Origin: Algivirga pacifica
Lineage (GTDB): Bacteria > Bacteroidota > Bacteroidia > Cytophagales > Flammeovirgaceae
NCBI RefSeq assembly: GCF_039543525.1
Contig: NZ_BAABJX010000024.1
Span: 62,001 to 126,000 of the forward strand
Length of the DNA stretch: 64,000 nucleotides
Direction of reading: 5' to 3'
A program made the translations under genes and the position numbers. The notes below the pieces were generated by a model that saw only the letters and a list, made by a program, of their open reading frames with translations, did not search any database and was not told where the DNA came from. Positions within the stretch are counted from its first letter, which is position 1. The number at the start of each line of letters is the position of its first letter. Of this stretch, positions 1 to 8,631 are shown piece after piece.

Positions 1-387
1 ACGGTATCCAGACTACTGCGCCCGGATCGTCCCAATGAAGAAAAAGTCACAACCTACGAAAGTGGAGAAGACCCTATCGGCAGTGCTTGGGGACGTTTCA
101 ATATTCGTTTTTATGTGATTGCCTTGGTATTTCTACTCTTTGAAGTAGAGATCGCTTTTCTTTTCCCATGGGCTACTGTTTTTGGACAAGAAAAATTAAT
201 CGAGGAGACAAATGGTCTTTGGGGCTGGTTTGCCTTGGCTGAGGTTTTCATCTTTGTCCTAATTCTAATTTTAGGACTCGCCTATGTATGGAAGAAAGGC
301 TTTTTGGACTGGGTCAAGCCAGAACAGAAGCAATCGGACTATCAATCCAAAATTCCTGCTTCGGCTTATAAGAAGTTTATGGAATAG
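1..387 (+). CDS. nuoA: NADH-quinone oxidoreductase subunit A (5' end cut by the window)
   Basis: This is a small membrane subunit of respiratory complex I (NDH-1), in the proton-translocating membrane arm. The reading frame is open from base 1, so the start lies upstream; the GTG at 115 is internal. The visible 128 residues hold the family signature YESGEDPIGSAW followed by RFNIRFYV, then a membrane segment with the conserved acidic FEVEIAFLFPW motif, and a second long hydrophobic helix ending in WKKGFLDW. A hydrophilic tail follows. The usual partner nuoB does not follow; the next gene is an unrelated lipoprotein. Identity is very sure. Confidence 0.93.
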   Translation, partial: TVSRLLRPDRPNEEKVTTYESGEDPIGSAWGRFNIRFYVIALVFLLFEVEIAFLFPWATVFGQEKLIEETNGLWGWFALAEVFIFVLILILGLAYVWKKGFLDWVKPEQKQSDYQSKIPASAYKKFME

Positions 388-430
388 TCATTGGACGATC
401 ATAAAAGGCTTCTACGTGACTTAAAATAGT

Positions 431-492
431 GGATGACCACAAGAATCATCCCTACCTTAATTTTAAATGACGGACGACCACAAGGGGCGTCC
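431..492. repeat. Two tandem short palindromes of the GACCACAAGG type
   Basis: Two units with the same layout lie between nuoA and the next gene: GGATGA-CCACAAGAA-TCATCC (431-451) and GGACG-ACCACAAGGGG-CGTCC (472-492), each followed by CTACCTTA. Each can form a 5-6 bp stem around a shared CCACAAGR loop. The arms differ between the units but remain complementary. They create an apparent N-terminal extension of the downstream reading frame. Confidence 0.6.
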
Positions 493-510
493 CTACCTTA
501 TACCTCCACC

Positions 511-1905
511 ATGCTTCGTTCATTTTTTATTCTATTGTCTGTCATCGTCCTAAGCTGGGCTTGTACTCCTCAAAACGAACTGGTTTCGGGGGATGAAGAC
601 TTGCGTTTGAGCTTTTCTCAGGACACCGTTTTTTTTGACACCCTCTTTACCTCTTTACCGAGTACTACCCAACGTTTTAGGATCATCAACCCTAATGAAG
701 GGGCCGTCAATATTGACCGTATCAGTCTTTCTGAAAACTCAGGAGTGTTCTCTATGATCATACACGGAAAAGAGGGGAATACTTTGGAGGATATTTATCT
801 TAGAGGAGGAGATAGTCTTATGGTATTAGTAGAAGCCCGCATTTCTGCTTCCGAGGAAACCTTACCTTTTGTGATAGAGGAACAAGTCGTGGTGGAAGCC
901 AATGGGCACAACAATACCTTATGGTTGCAAGCATGGGGACAAAATGCTTATTTCCACCGTATGGGTGAACGAATTTCATCAGCCGAAATATGGGCAGCAG
1001 ACCGCCCACATGTAGTGATGGACTCCTTATTTATTGAAGAGACCGGAGCGTTGACTATAGAAAAAGGAAGCAAGATCTACTTCAACAATGATGCTTATAT
1101 GCTCATTAGAGGCTCCTTAAATGTGGAGGGTACACCACAAGACACGGTGACGTTTCAGCACATCAGAAGAGAAGAAGATTATGATACGATTGCTGGACAA
1201 TGGCTAGGACTTTACTTTACACCTTCCAGTAAGAATAATCGTATCAGTGGAGCCTACATCAAAAATGCTTACGATGGGGTCTATGTATGGTCCGATGAAA
1301 TCCCTGAGACTCCTGCTATGATTATTGAGAATACCACCATAGAGAATATGGCCTCCTCAGGAGTGTTTTTAGCAGGCACTTATGCTAAGATTCATAATAG
1401 CATTATCAACAACTGTATCGGTTATGTACTAGCTTGTGCCTCTGGAGGGAAATATGAACTGATTCACAATACTATCGCCAACTATAATCACAGCTTTAGA
1501 ATTGAGCAGCCTACCGTAGGATTTTCTAGTGCTTTTGTTCCCGGACGACAAGAAGATCCTTCTGTACGCTTAGATGATCTCTCCGTAAAGATGGAGAATA
1601 ATATTATATGGGGTGATTTTGAAGAGATGATTATCCTAATTGAGGCTACCGATTACGGCTTCGATTTTGACGTCAATAACAATATCCTGCGTACTTCTGC
1701 AGACAATATTTTTGGAACAGAAAACTTTTATGAGTCTGACCCCGGATTTTATTACCTCCCCTTTGAACAGCAATTCTTCCTGGCGGAAGATGCTTTTGCT
1801 AGAGATAAGGGACTTCCTACTGAATTAACAACAGACCGCAGCGGAGAAGTAAGGGATAAAAAGCCTGATTTAGGTGCTTTGGAGTGGCGAATGCTGGAGG
1901 AGTAA
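511..1905 (+). CDS. Outer-surface lipoprotein with a predicted parallel beta-helix
   Basis: The 464-residue product begins with a lipoprotein signal (MLRSFFILLSVIVLSWAC, lipobox LSWAC), so it is probably anchored in the outer membrane. The frame is open back to 433, but that stretch is repeat DNA and the signal peptide decides for the ATG at 511. An N-terminal beta-sandwich-like region (LSFSQDTVFFDTLFTSLPSTT onward) is followed by a mid region rich in N-N, I-N-N and NTIIEN-type turns, typical of right-handed beta-helix repeats, and a C-terminus ending KPDLGALEW, common in such Bacteroidota proteins. Substrate and role are unknown. It may bind or cleave polysaccharide, but I see no catalytic motif. 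Confidence 0.8.
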   Translation: MLRSFFILLSVIVLSWACTPQNELVSGDEDLRLSFSQDTVFFDTLFTSLPSTTQRFRIINPNEGAVNIDRISLSENSGVFSMIIHGKEGNTLEDIYLRGGDSLMVLVEARISASEETLPFVIEEQVVVEANGHNNTLWLQAWGQNAYFHRMGERISSAEIWAADRPHVVMDSLFIEETGALTIEKGSKIYFNNDAYMLIRGSLNVEGTPQDTVTFQHIRREEDYDTIAGQWLGLYFTPSSKNNRISGAYIKNAYDGVYVWSDEIPETPAMIIENTTIENMASSGVFLAGTYAKIHNSIINNCIGYVLACASGGKYELIHNTIANYNHSFRIEQPTVGFSSAFVPGRQEDPSVRLDDLSVKMENNIIWGDFEEMIILIEATDYGFDFDVNNNILRTSADNIFGTENFYESDPGFYYLPFEQQFFLAEDAFARDKGLPTELTTDRSGEVRDKKPDLGALEWRMLEE

Positions 1906-1913
1906 ATTGCTTT

Positions 1914-2001
1914 GTTCATGATGTTTAGTTGAGGTGGTGTAATATATATCCAAAACAACTAAACATTATGAACGAGCGAAGCTCAATTAAACATTATGAA
2001 C
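1914..2001. repeat. Modular inverted repeat (GTTCATAATGTTTARTTGA family)
   Basis: The left arm GTTCATGATGTTTAGTTG (1914-1931) is the inverse of CAACTAAACATTATGAAC (1956-1973). The right side continues with the mini-hairpin GAGC-GAA-GCTC and a second copy of AAACATTATGAAC (1989-2001). It sits between two convergent genes and belongs to a family also found near 8.7, 12.3-12.7, 21.0 and 62.9 kb. Confidence 0.75.
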
Positions 2002-2006
2002 AAAAG

Positions 2007-2843
2007 CTATTTTGTTTGCTCATTGATCGCAATAATCAAAGAAGCGATGGCCTTACTTCTTTCGGGTTCACCCAATTGAATCAAACGTTTACTTTCTGCT
2101 TTTAAGAACACTTGCTCTGCCAACTCTACAGCAAAAAGATTCTGTTGTTGCCTAACGATTCTAGTTGCTTGTTCTTGATATACTTTCAACATATCAGAAG
2201 CAATCTCTGGGGCATAGGAGAGATGTTTCAAGCGAGCATCTGTAATAATAACTCCATGGGCTGCTAGCTTGTCTCCCAATTGCTTTTGCAAAATATTAGC
2301 CAGGGCTTGTGTATTGCCTTTCATACTAATCTCTTGTTGATTCCCCATATTGTCAAAAACATAGGTTTCAGCCAATACTCTAAGAATGATATTAGTACTG
2401 CTTTCTACTTGTTGGGAAAGATCTTCTACCTCAAAAACAGCTTTAGCGGTATCTCCTATTTTCCAGGTTACGGAAGCCGACACATCTATCGGTAATCCTT
2501 TTTTATCATATACCCTAAGGATATCCCCATGAAAAACGCGCTCTTTCATAGAAATACTCTTACGTTGCATAAAAGGATTTGTCCAGTAAAAGCCTTCTTG
2601 AAGCACCGTTCCTTTATACTCGCCTAAGAACAATAATAAACGAGCCTCTCCGGGTTGTACTACCATATATCCACGGAAGTATACAAAAAAAGCCAAAAGC
2701 AATAACACGCCTGTTCCATCAAAAAAACCAGGGAGTGTTTGCCAGTCTCCTGCCAGAAAAAAAAAGCTTACCACAAGAATACCTGCCTGTAGCATAGCCG
2801 CAATCAGCCCTGCTTTTGGGTTCTCTACTTTTTCAATGATCAT
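2007..2843 (-). CDS. SPFH/Band 7 domain membrane protein
   Basis: The 278-residue product is a member of the SPFH (stomatin/prohibitin/flotillin/HflK) family. The start MIIEKVENPKAG was chosen because family members commonly begin with a short basic stretch and an NPKAG motif; the upstream in-frame ATG at 2933 adds 30 unusual residues. Two hydrophobic segments come first (about residues 12-32 and 42-60), then FRGYMVVQPGEARLLLFLG, the entry to the SPFH domain, and a C-terminal helical region likely to mediate oligomerisation. These proteins form membrane scaffolds that organise proteases or lipid microdomains; the partner here is unknown. The gene is convergent with the upstream lipoprotein. 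Confidence 0.82.
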   Translation of the reverse strand: MIIEKVENPKAGLIAAMLQAGILVVSFFFLAGDWQTLPGFFDGTGVLLLLAFFVYFRGYMVVQPGEARLLLFLGEYKGTVLQEGFYWTNPFMQRKSISMKERVFHGDILRVYDKKGLPIDVSASVTWKIGDTAKAVFEVEDLSQQVESSTNIILRVLAETYVFDNMGNQQEISMKGNTQALANILQKQLGDKLAAHGVIITDARLKHLSYAPEIASDMLKVYQEQATRIVRQQQNLFAVELAEQVFLKAESKRLIQLGEPERSKAIASLIIAINEQTK

Positions 2844-2940
2844 AGTATTTGCTAAAGTAACAAGGAAAATCGACCAACTGGTATTGAGTCTAAACACTAA
2901 GTTTTCTGATAAATATAAAGGTACTACTTCCAAATGGATA

Positions 2941-3035
2941 AAGGAGGAAGGATAAAGGAATAGAAGCTTTTACAAAATGATTATTTATCCTTCCTTCTTC
3001 CTTAAAAGTAGTCCTGACTTATAAGTTTACTTAGT
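2941..3035. repeat. Palindrome with tandem-repeat arms plus conserved flank
   Basis: The left arm AAGGAGGAAGGATAAA (2941-2956) is inverse to TTTATCCTTCCTTCTT (2984-2999). The following CTTAAAAGTAG and ATAAGTTTACTT recur in the same order after a similar palindrome at 37269-37334. It lies between pth and the SPFH gene, both on the minus strand, and could act as a terminator for pth. Confidence 0.65.
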
Positions 3036-3059
3036 AATCAATCCTCCAGTGTATTCCTC

Positions 3060-3620
3060 TTATTTGTTGAATTGATTCATGGTATGGGCAATTCCTATCG
3101 TACAGAAGGATAAGACCATATCCGCTGATTTATCAATATGTGTGCCTAAATCAATTTGTTCATCCGCCGTAAAAGCCCCCAATACATAATCTACTTGTCT
3201 TCCCGTAGGATAATCATTTCCAATTCCGAAGCGCAAACGAGGATATTTATTGGACCCCAGAACTTTCTCAATATCTTTTAGTCCATTATGCCCTGCACTA
3301 GATCCTTTTGGACGCATACGTAACGTTCCATAAGGCAAGGCCAAATCATCGACAATCACCAACATATTTTCTGGCTTTATCTTTAGCTCTCTTAACCAAT
3401 GCCCTGCAGCCTTACCACTAAGGTTCATATAAGTGGTCGGCTTAATGAGATGAATCGTACGGCCTTTATGCTTTATCTCTGTAGAAAAAGCCAAGCGATC
3501 TGTTTTCCATGTTGCTCCAAACTTCTCCGCCAATGCGTCCAATACCATAAACCCAATGTTATGACGTGTATCCGCATATTCAGGGCCTATATTACCCAAC
3601 CCTACAATCAAGTACTTCAT
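3060..3620 (-). CDS. pth: Peptidyl-tRNA hydrolase
   Basis: This cytoplasmic enzyme frees tRNA from prematurely released peptidyl-tRNA. The 186-residue length is normal for bacterial Pth. The N-terminus carries the signature MKYLIVGLGNIG with N10, and the TRHNIG motif with the catalytic H20. The substrate-binding motif KPTTYMNLSG and the VDDLALPYGTLRMRPKGSSAGHNG block are present. Start is ATG. The nearest neighbour downstream on the same strand is the SPFH gene, separated by a palindromic repeat. Confidence 0.97.
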   Translation of the reverse strand: MKYLIVGLGNIGPEYADTRHNIGFMVLDALAEKFGATWKTDRLAFSTEIKHKGRTIHLIKPTTYMNLSGKAAGHWLRELKIKPENMLVIVDDLALPYGTLRMRPKGSSAGHNGLKDIEKVLGSNKYPRLRFGIGNDYPTGRQVDYVLGAFTADEQIDLGTHIDKSADMVLSFCTIGIAHTMNQFNK

Positions 3621-3707
3621 AAAATTTGACTTCTCTTATAACAATAGAAGGTGAAAATATATTTAAATATATCGAAACTTCGTTCATCTTAAAAGACAAA
3701 AATACAT

Positions 3708-4475
3708 ATGAATATCCAAAAATTTATCCCTTTGCTGTCGATCATTTTCACATTCTTCTTTTCGACCTGTTCAGGAGCCGTAGGCAGCTATCCAACATCC
3801 ACTCCTGTAGATCACTCTTCCTGGAGCAGACTCCTTCAAAAACATGTCCAGGAAAATGGTCGTATCAACTATGAAGGATTTAAAGAAGATGAGCAAGCCT
3901 TTCAGGAGTATCTAGACCTTCTCCGAGAAAACCATCCTAATCCTGAAACATGGAATGAAGCAGAACAGCTTGCCTATTGGCTTAATGCCTACAATGCTTT
4001 CACCATTGAACTCATCCTCAAAAACTACCCCTTGAAAAGCATCAAGGATATTAACACAGTCAATATTCCTTTCGTACATTCTCCCTGGACTATCAAGTTT
4101 ATTGAGATTCAAGGAAAAAAATATAGTTTAGACAATATTGAACATGATTTCTTACGTAAAGAATTCGAGGAACCACGCATACATTTTGCCATTGTCTGTG
4201 CTTCTATTTCCTGCCCAAATCTGAGGCGTGAGGCTTATACTGCGCAGCAAATCAATCAGCAACTTCAGGAGGAAGCCATTGCATTTATTAATGATCCTTC
4301 TAAAAATAAAATTGGTAAAAACGAAGTACAGCTCTCCAAAGTATTTAGTTGGTTCAAAGGAGATTTTACTAAAAATGGGAGCTTGATCAACTTTATTAAC
4401 CAATACAGTAAAATAAAAATCGAAGAGGGGGCAGAAATCGATTATCTGGATTATAATTGGGCCTTAAATGAATAA
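3708..4475 (+). CDS. DUF547 family lipoprotein
   Basis: The 255-residue product starts with a hydrophobic signal ending in FFFSTCSG, a probable lipoprotein processing site. It then shows the DUF547 hallmarks: the W..LL..V...G.vNY-like stretch, the AYWLNAYNAFTIELIL motif, and FAIVCASISCPNLR with two conserved cysteines. The family is widespread in Bacteroidota and its biochemical activity is not established, so only envelope localisation can be inferred. The gene stands alone, divergent from pth. Confidence 0.85.
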   Translation: MNIQKFIPLLSIIFTFFFSTCSGAVGSYPTSTPVDHSSWSRLLQKHVQENGRINYEGFKEDEQAFQEYLDLLRENHPNPETWNEAEQLAYWLNAYNAFTIELILKNYPLKSIKDINTVNIPFVHSPWTIKFIEIQGKKYSLDNIEHDFLRKEFEEPRIHFAIVCASISCPNLRREAYTAQQINQQLQEEAIAFINDPSKNKIGKNEVQLSKVFSWFKGDFTKNGSLINFINQYSKIKIEEGAEIDYLDYNWALNE

Positions 4476-4623
4476 ATGACCTAGGTTTTATACATTTCAA
4501 AGAATCCCCTTTATTTGATCAAGATTTCATTCTGAAACACGGAATGCCTTTCCACAAAGAGCGTCTTGGCACAATATTTAAGGTAAAGTATACTAAAAAC
4601 CTCACCCTTTCAGTTAATTACCA

Positions 4624-4690
4624 TAAGGGTAAGTCCCTTGATTTACTTACCCTTAAGGCTTTAAGAACCGCGAACTTTTATATATTTTTG
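4624..4690 (+). promoter_or_regulatory. Inverted repeat followed by a TAnnTTTG box
   Basis: TAAGGGTAAGT (4624-4634) is inverted as ACTTACCCTTA (4645-4655), giving an 11-bp operator- or terminator-like dyad. Thirty bases later TATTTTTG (4683-4690) matches the Bacteroidota -7 box TAnnTTTG, 46 bp before the GldN-like gene. A good -33 TTTG is not visible. Confidence 0.4.
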
Positions 4691-4736
4691 CTGCTCAGCC
4701 GACAATGGAAATTGTTGCCAAACAAGATAAAGCTTT

Positions 4737-5600
4737 ATGAAACATATCAATTATATTCTTTTTTCACTGACATTTGGCCTATTGTCTTCTACCTTATCCT
4801 TGGGTCAAGAAGTCTCGTCTTCTTCTTATGAAGAGGAGACTAACCAACATAGCATTAACCCGATTGAGAACTATCAGGTAATGTCTACCGTATCTCTTTG
4901 GATACGTATGAACCTGAGAGCTCCCGGTAATGAAGGCTTTTTCACCGAAGATTATGAGTTATCAAAAGTGATCATTGATGCAGTAAAAAACGATCGTATT
5001 TTACCTTATAAGGATGACTCCTTTAAAGAACGTATGAGTAAAGAGGAATTCTTCGCTAAACTACGTATACCTCAGACAGAGTTGGAAAACGATATTGCCA
5101 ATCAAGCCTCTAATGACATTTTCAATAATGGAACTGCTCTTGCTTTAGAAGAAGAAGATAGCCTTTATGGCCCTCGCAATGTCTATTTAGTGGATGTGAA
5201 AATTGAAAGAAAGTTTGATCGTCAAAGAAGCTCCATGTACAATGATATCTTAGGGATGACTTTGATTATTCCTGCTACTGAAACAGGAGAAAGACAAGTA
5301 AATATTCCTGTGGGAGCTTTCTCTTACCGAGAGCTATACGAACAAGTTTTCCATCAAAAAAGAAATGGGGCACTTCAGGACAATCCTGAGGCAATCTGGT
5401 TCAACAACCGAAACCCTGCTCAAAATCAAAATCTGGGAGATGCCTTCGCTCTAAATTTCTATCAAGGAAGATTATTGAAGTACAGAAGTCCACGTACTGG
5501 AGAAATGGTCGATATAGAGGCTGGTGCTAAAGGATACTCTAAAGGTGAGCAAATCAAAGCATGGTTAATTGATCAAGAAAATTTCTTATGGGAATGGTAA
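4737..5600 (+). CDS. Divergent GldN/PorN-like secreted protein
   Basis: The 287-residue product has a signal peptide cut after LGQ. It aligns by eye with the two GldN proteins encoded at 25.9-27.9 kb: a VSLWIRMNL segment matches TVWYEIDL, DVKIERKFDRQRSSMYNDILGMTL matches the VDLIYDKTRSVWIRDIKSITL region, and FSYRELY...AIWFNNRN...GDAFALNFYQGRLLKY matches FNYKDFK...AYWVNINN...MDAFELMIFSGKLIKF. GldN is a periplasmic partner of GldK and GldM in the gliding/T9SS machine. This copy is far from the core cluster, has its own promoter-like box and terminator, and may be a specialised variant. Confidence 0.65.
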   Translation: MKHINYILFSLTFGLLSSTLSLGQEVSSSSYEEETNQHSINPIENYQVMSTVSLWIRMNLRAPGNEGFFTEDYELSKVIIDAVKNDRILPYKDDSFKERMSKEEFFAKLRIPQTELENDIANQASNDIFNNGTALALEEEDSLYGPRNVYLVDVKIERKFDRQRSSMYNDILGMTLIIPATETGERQVNIPVGAFSYRELYEQVFHQKRNGALQDNPEAIWFNNRNPAQNQNLGDAFALNFYQGRLLKYRSPRTGEMVDIEAGAKGYSKGEQIKAWLIDQENFLWEW

Positions 5601-5633
5601 TCCATAAATTCCCAATTATTAAAATATATCCGT

Positions 5634-5669
5634 AAATCCTGAGAAGCATCCGCTTTTCAGGATTTTTTT
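5634..5669 (+). terminator. Rho-independent terminator after the GldN-like gene
   Basis: A 14-bp stem, AAATCCTGAGAAGC / GCTTTTCAGGATTT with one G-U pair and an ATCC loop, is followed by a T run. It ends the transcript of the gene stopping at 5600. Confidence 0.8.
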
Positions 5670-5776
5670 ATGGAACATATTTTTTAATTTCCCGTGATCA
5701 ATTATAAAGAATATGTGTTCTTCCATTAGGTCGAGAATCATATAACGCTTTAGGCTCGTCGTCTTGTCTTATGTTT

Positions 5777-5830
5777 GCTTATCGCTTATCGTTTATCGTT
5801 TAATTATTATTGAGTACTAAACAATAAGCG
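5777..5830. repeat. Heptamer tandem repeat (GCTTATC unit) with short inverse arm
   Basis: GCTTATC is repeated with small changes from 5777 to 5802, and its inverse AATAAGCG follows at 5822-5829. Additional GTCGTC/GACGAC segments flank it. The intergenic region 5601-5908 otherwise holds only the terminator at 5634. Confidence 0.6.
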
Positions 5831-5908
5831 ACGACAAGACTTATTTGAATGCCTATATATGATCACCTACTCTGCTTTCAACGTTTTTAAACTATAAATC
5901 ACTGTATC

Positions 5909-6739
5909 ATGATACATAAACATCCTCCACTACTCCTGGCTACTCTATGCTGCTTTATACTCCCCTTACATAGCTTCTCCCAATCTTTTTTTATTCAAAG
6001 TAATGCACCCTATGTACACTTGGAGGATAGTCTGGTACTAAACCATTTGCAACAGGATAGTTTGTATGCCGTAACGTTCCATAACCGATTCCTCCCTGCC
6101 TTACCACCAATGACGACTAGAAGTGCCTCTCAAAATGAGTTTCTGGGAATCGATACCGTTTACAAGATTCCATCCAATGAATGGGTTTATATGTCGAGAG
6201 AGGGATTAGTTTTTTTTCAAGAAGATACTGCTGGCATTACAGGAAAAGGAATTATGGTCGTCTCTCCAGACTTTCCTAAATATCGACAGTATGAGGACTT
6301 AATCAAGCCTCTACGTTACCTTTCTACCAATAAGGAATGGAATACGCTAGAAATCTCAGGAAGTCCTAAAACAGCCTTCGAGCAGTTTTGGTTGAAAGTG
6401 GGACAAACCCCAGACAATGCCAGCGAGCTTATCCGCAGTTTCTACCGAAGAGTAACCTATGCCAACGAAACCTTTAGTACTTACAAAGAAGGATGGAAGA
6501 CAGATATGGGAATGATTTATATTGTCTTCGGAAAACCAGATCGTATTGAAGACAACGGTACAGAAATCACGTGGCATTATACCAATTCTCCTTACCGAGA
6601 AAAAGTGGATTTTTTATTTATAAAAAGGAATAACATTTTCACTGAACATCACTATCAGCTACAAAGAAATAAAGATTACATAAAGCCCTGGAATGAAGCA
6701 ATCAGGCAATGGCGTATTGGCAATCCACCTTTAGAATAA
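5909..6739 (+). CDS. GWxTD domain-containing secreted protein
   Basis: The 276-residue product has a signal peptide (cut near HSFSQS). In the C-terminal half the sequence FYRRVTYANETF...GWKTDMGMIYIVFGKPD is the defining GWxTD domain, named for the conserved motif, found in secreted or envelope proteins of Bacteroidota and relatives. No catalytic residue is evident and the role is unknown. It is followed by a promoter and rlmB, so it is likely transcribed alone. Confidence 0.82.
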   Translation: MIHKHPPLLLATLCCFILPLHSFSQSFFIQSNAPYVHLEDSLVLNHLQQDSLYAVTFHNRFLPALPPMTTRSASQNEFLGIDTVYKIPSNEWVYMSREGLVFFQEDTAGITGKGIMVVSPDFPKYRQYEDLIKPLRYLSTNKEWNTLEISGSPKTAFEQFWLKVGQTPDNASELIRSFYRRVTYANETFSTYKEGWKTDMGMIYIVFGKPDRIEDNGTEITWHYTNSPYREKVDFLFIKRNNIFTEHHYQLQRNKDYIKPWNEAIRQWRIGNPPLE

Positions 6740-6764
6740 ATATCGTCACCTGTCTCAGATAAAA

Positions 6765-6796
6765 TGTGAAAGTACAAGCAGAAGTCCGTACCTTTG
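6765..6796 (+). promoter_or_regulatory. Bacteroidota-type promoter for rlmB
   Basis: TACCTTTG (6789-6796) fits the -7 consensus TAnnTTTG exactly. TGTG at 6765-6768 is an imperfect -33 element with 20 bp spacing. Transcription would begin just upstream of the rlmB ATG at 6815. Confidence 0.55.
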
Positions 6797-6814
6797 CAAA
6801 AAATATGACTACTC

Positions 6815-7603
6815 ATGGAATACAAAAATAAAAAGAGACGATTCAACCAGCCCCCAAGAAAAAAATACTCTTCCAACGAAATGATCTACGGTATTCAACC
6901 GGTGTTGGAAGCGCTGGATGCAGGCAAGGAATTTGATAAAATTCTGGTGCTTAGAGAAACGTCCAACGAGCAGTTGGCCGAAATTACTAAGATTGCCAAC
7001 ACACTCAATGTACCTATCTCAAGGGTACCTGAAGAAAAATTAAATCGCATTACAGGAAAAAACCATCAAGGTGTCATTGGATTTATTTCTGCAATACAGT
7101 TTGCCTCTTTGGATAATATCATTTCTGAAACGTATCAGGAAGGAAAAATCCCATTTATTCTAGTACTGGATAGAGTAACCGATGTTCGTAACTTCGGAGC
7201 GATTGCCCGTACAGCAGAATGTGCCGGAATGCAAGCTGTTGTGATCCCTGCCAAAGGAGCTGCACAAATTGGTAGTGATGCCATGCGTTCTTCTGCAGGA
7301 GCATTAAACCATATTTCTGTATGCCGTACAGAAAGCCTGAATCAAACCATCACCTACCTACAGGAGTCTGGACTACAAGTGGTCGGATGTTCCGAAAAAG
7401 GAGGCGACACCATTTATGATGTGGACTATACCGTACCAACGGCCATCGTGATGGGTTCGGAGGAAGATGGTATTTCTGACGATATTATCAAACAAGCTGA
7501 TACTCTGGCCAAGATTCCAATGGGAGGAAAAGTAAGCTCTCTTAACGTATCTGTAGCTGCCGGTATTATTATTTTTGAAGCATTACGACAAAAAAATAGC
7601 TGA
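6815..7603 (+). CDS. rlmB: 23S rRNA (guanosine-2'-O-)-methyltransferase, RlmB type
   Basis: This SPOUT/TrmH-family enzyme methylates a ribose in 23S rRNA (G2251 in E. coli) using S-adenosylmethionine. The 262 residues show a basic N-terminal tail, a substrate-binding domain beginning IYGIQPVLEAL, and the three SpoU motifs: LDRVTDVRNFGAIARTAE, MGSEEDGIS, and IPMGGKVSSLNVSVAAGI that forms the knot. The glycosyltransferase gene starts 14 bp downstream, so the two are probably co-transcribed. Confidence 0.93.
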   Translation: MEYKNKKRRFNQPPRKKYSSNEMIYGIQPVLEALDAGKEFDKILVLRETSNEQLAEITKIANTLNVPISRVPEEKLNRITGKNHQGVIGFISAIQFASLDNIISETYQEGKIPFILVLDRVTDVRNFGAIARTAECAGMQAVVIPAKGAAQIGSDAMRSSAGALNHISVCRTESLNQTITYLQESGLQVVGCSEKGGDTIYDVDYTVPTAIVMGSEEDGISDDIIKQADTLAKIPMGGKVSSLNVSVAAGIIIFEALRQKNS

Positions 7604-7617
7604 TACAATCGCTGTTT

Positions 7618-8625
7618 ATGAAAAAAATTCTCATTCTAAGGTTCTCTTCCATAGGAGATATCGTACTGACTACTCCTGTGGTAAGAGCCTTGAAAACACA
7701 ATTGGAAGCCGAAGTCCACTATGTTACTAAAGCCAGTTACAAAGGACTTCTGGAACATAACCCTTATATAGACAAAGTACACTGCCTGGAGGGAAGCCTT
7801 AACACATTGGTTAAAGCACTCAAGGAGGAACACTTTGACTATATCATTGATCTACACCACAACCTTCGTACTCGGATCATCAAATGGCGATTGGATGTGC
7901 GCTCCTTTTCTTTTGATAAAATCAATCTGGAAAAATGGCTTTATGTCAACCTTAAAGTTGACCGTATGCCCAACGTGCATATTGTAGACCGCTATATGGA
8001 TACAGCGGCTCCCTTAGGGATAAAAGCCGATAATCTAGGTCTAGATTATTTTATTCCAGAAAAAGATGAAGTAGAAATGGAATGGCTCCCCGAAGCATTT
8101 CGGGAAAAATTTGTCGTTTATGGTATTGGGGGACAACATAACACTAAGAAATTGCCTCTCGATAAGATGATTGAACTTTGCGATAAAATCCATCATCCTA
8201 TCGTGTTATTAGGAGGTCCTGAGGATAAAGAAACAGGAGACGAGCTTATGGATTTTTTCAGTCCAGAAAAGGGAGACCCTTCTTTCAATGAGGGACTTGA
8301 GAAGTTGAAAAAAAATAAGTTGATCTTTAACGGATGTGGTAAGTTTAACCTTAATCAGTCTGCCTCTTTGATCAAGCAGTCTTATGCTGTCTTTACCCAC
8401 GATACCGGGGTAATGCATATCGCGGCAGCTTTTAAGAAACGTATTTTTTCTATTTGGGGAAATACTACTCCTAAGCTGGGTATGTATCCTTATCGTACAC
8501 AGTTCACGATCTTTGAACGCAATGATCTATCTTGTAGACCTTGCTCTAAAATTGGGTATGACAAATGCCCTAAGGGACACTTTAAGTGTATGAAAGAGCA
8601 GGAGTTTGACTTTTACCTGCCTTAA
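7618..8625 (+). CDS. Glycosyltransferase family 9 (heptosyltransferase-like)
   Basis: The 335-residue product belongs to the GT9 family, which adds heptose or related sugars to the lipopolysaccharide core at the cytoplasmic face of the inner membrane. Visible motifs are the N-terminal RFSSIGDIVLTTPVVRALK, the central VYGIGGQHNTKK-LPLDKM segment that begins the nucleotide-sugar domain, and FTHDTGVMHIAAA before the C-terminal SIWGNTTP. The C-terminus has a Cys cluster (C..C...C...C), frequent in Bacteroidota members. It closely follows rlmB. The exact sugar cannot be read from sequence. Confidence 0.85.
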   Translation: MKKILILRFSSIGDIVLTTPVVRALKTQLEAEVHYVTKASYKGLLEHNPYIDKVHCLEGSLNTLVKALKEEHFDYIIDLHHNLRTRIIKWRLDVRSFSFDKINLEKWLYVNLKVDRMPNVHIVDRYMDTAAPLGIKADNLGLDYFIPEKDEVEMEWLPEAFREKFVVYGIGGQHNTKKLPLDKMIELCDKIHHPIVLLGGPEDKETGDELMDFFSPEKGDPSFNEGLEKLKKNKLIFNGCGKFNLNQSASLIKQSYAVFTHDTGVMHIAAAFKKRIFSIWGNTTPKLGMYPYRTQFTIFERNDLSCRPCSKIGYDKCPKGHFKCMKEQEFDFYLP

Positions 8626-8631
8626 TTGTCG

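Noticed and set aside
818..1009. Minus-strand frame inside the beta-helix lipoprotein gene
   Set aside because: It is the mirror of a well-supported gene and has no signal or motif.
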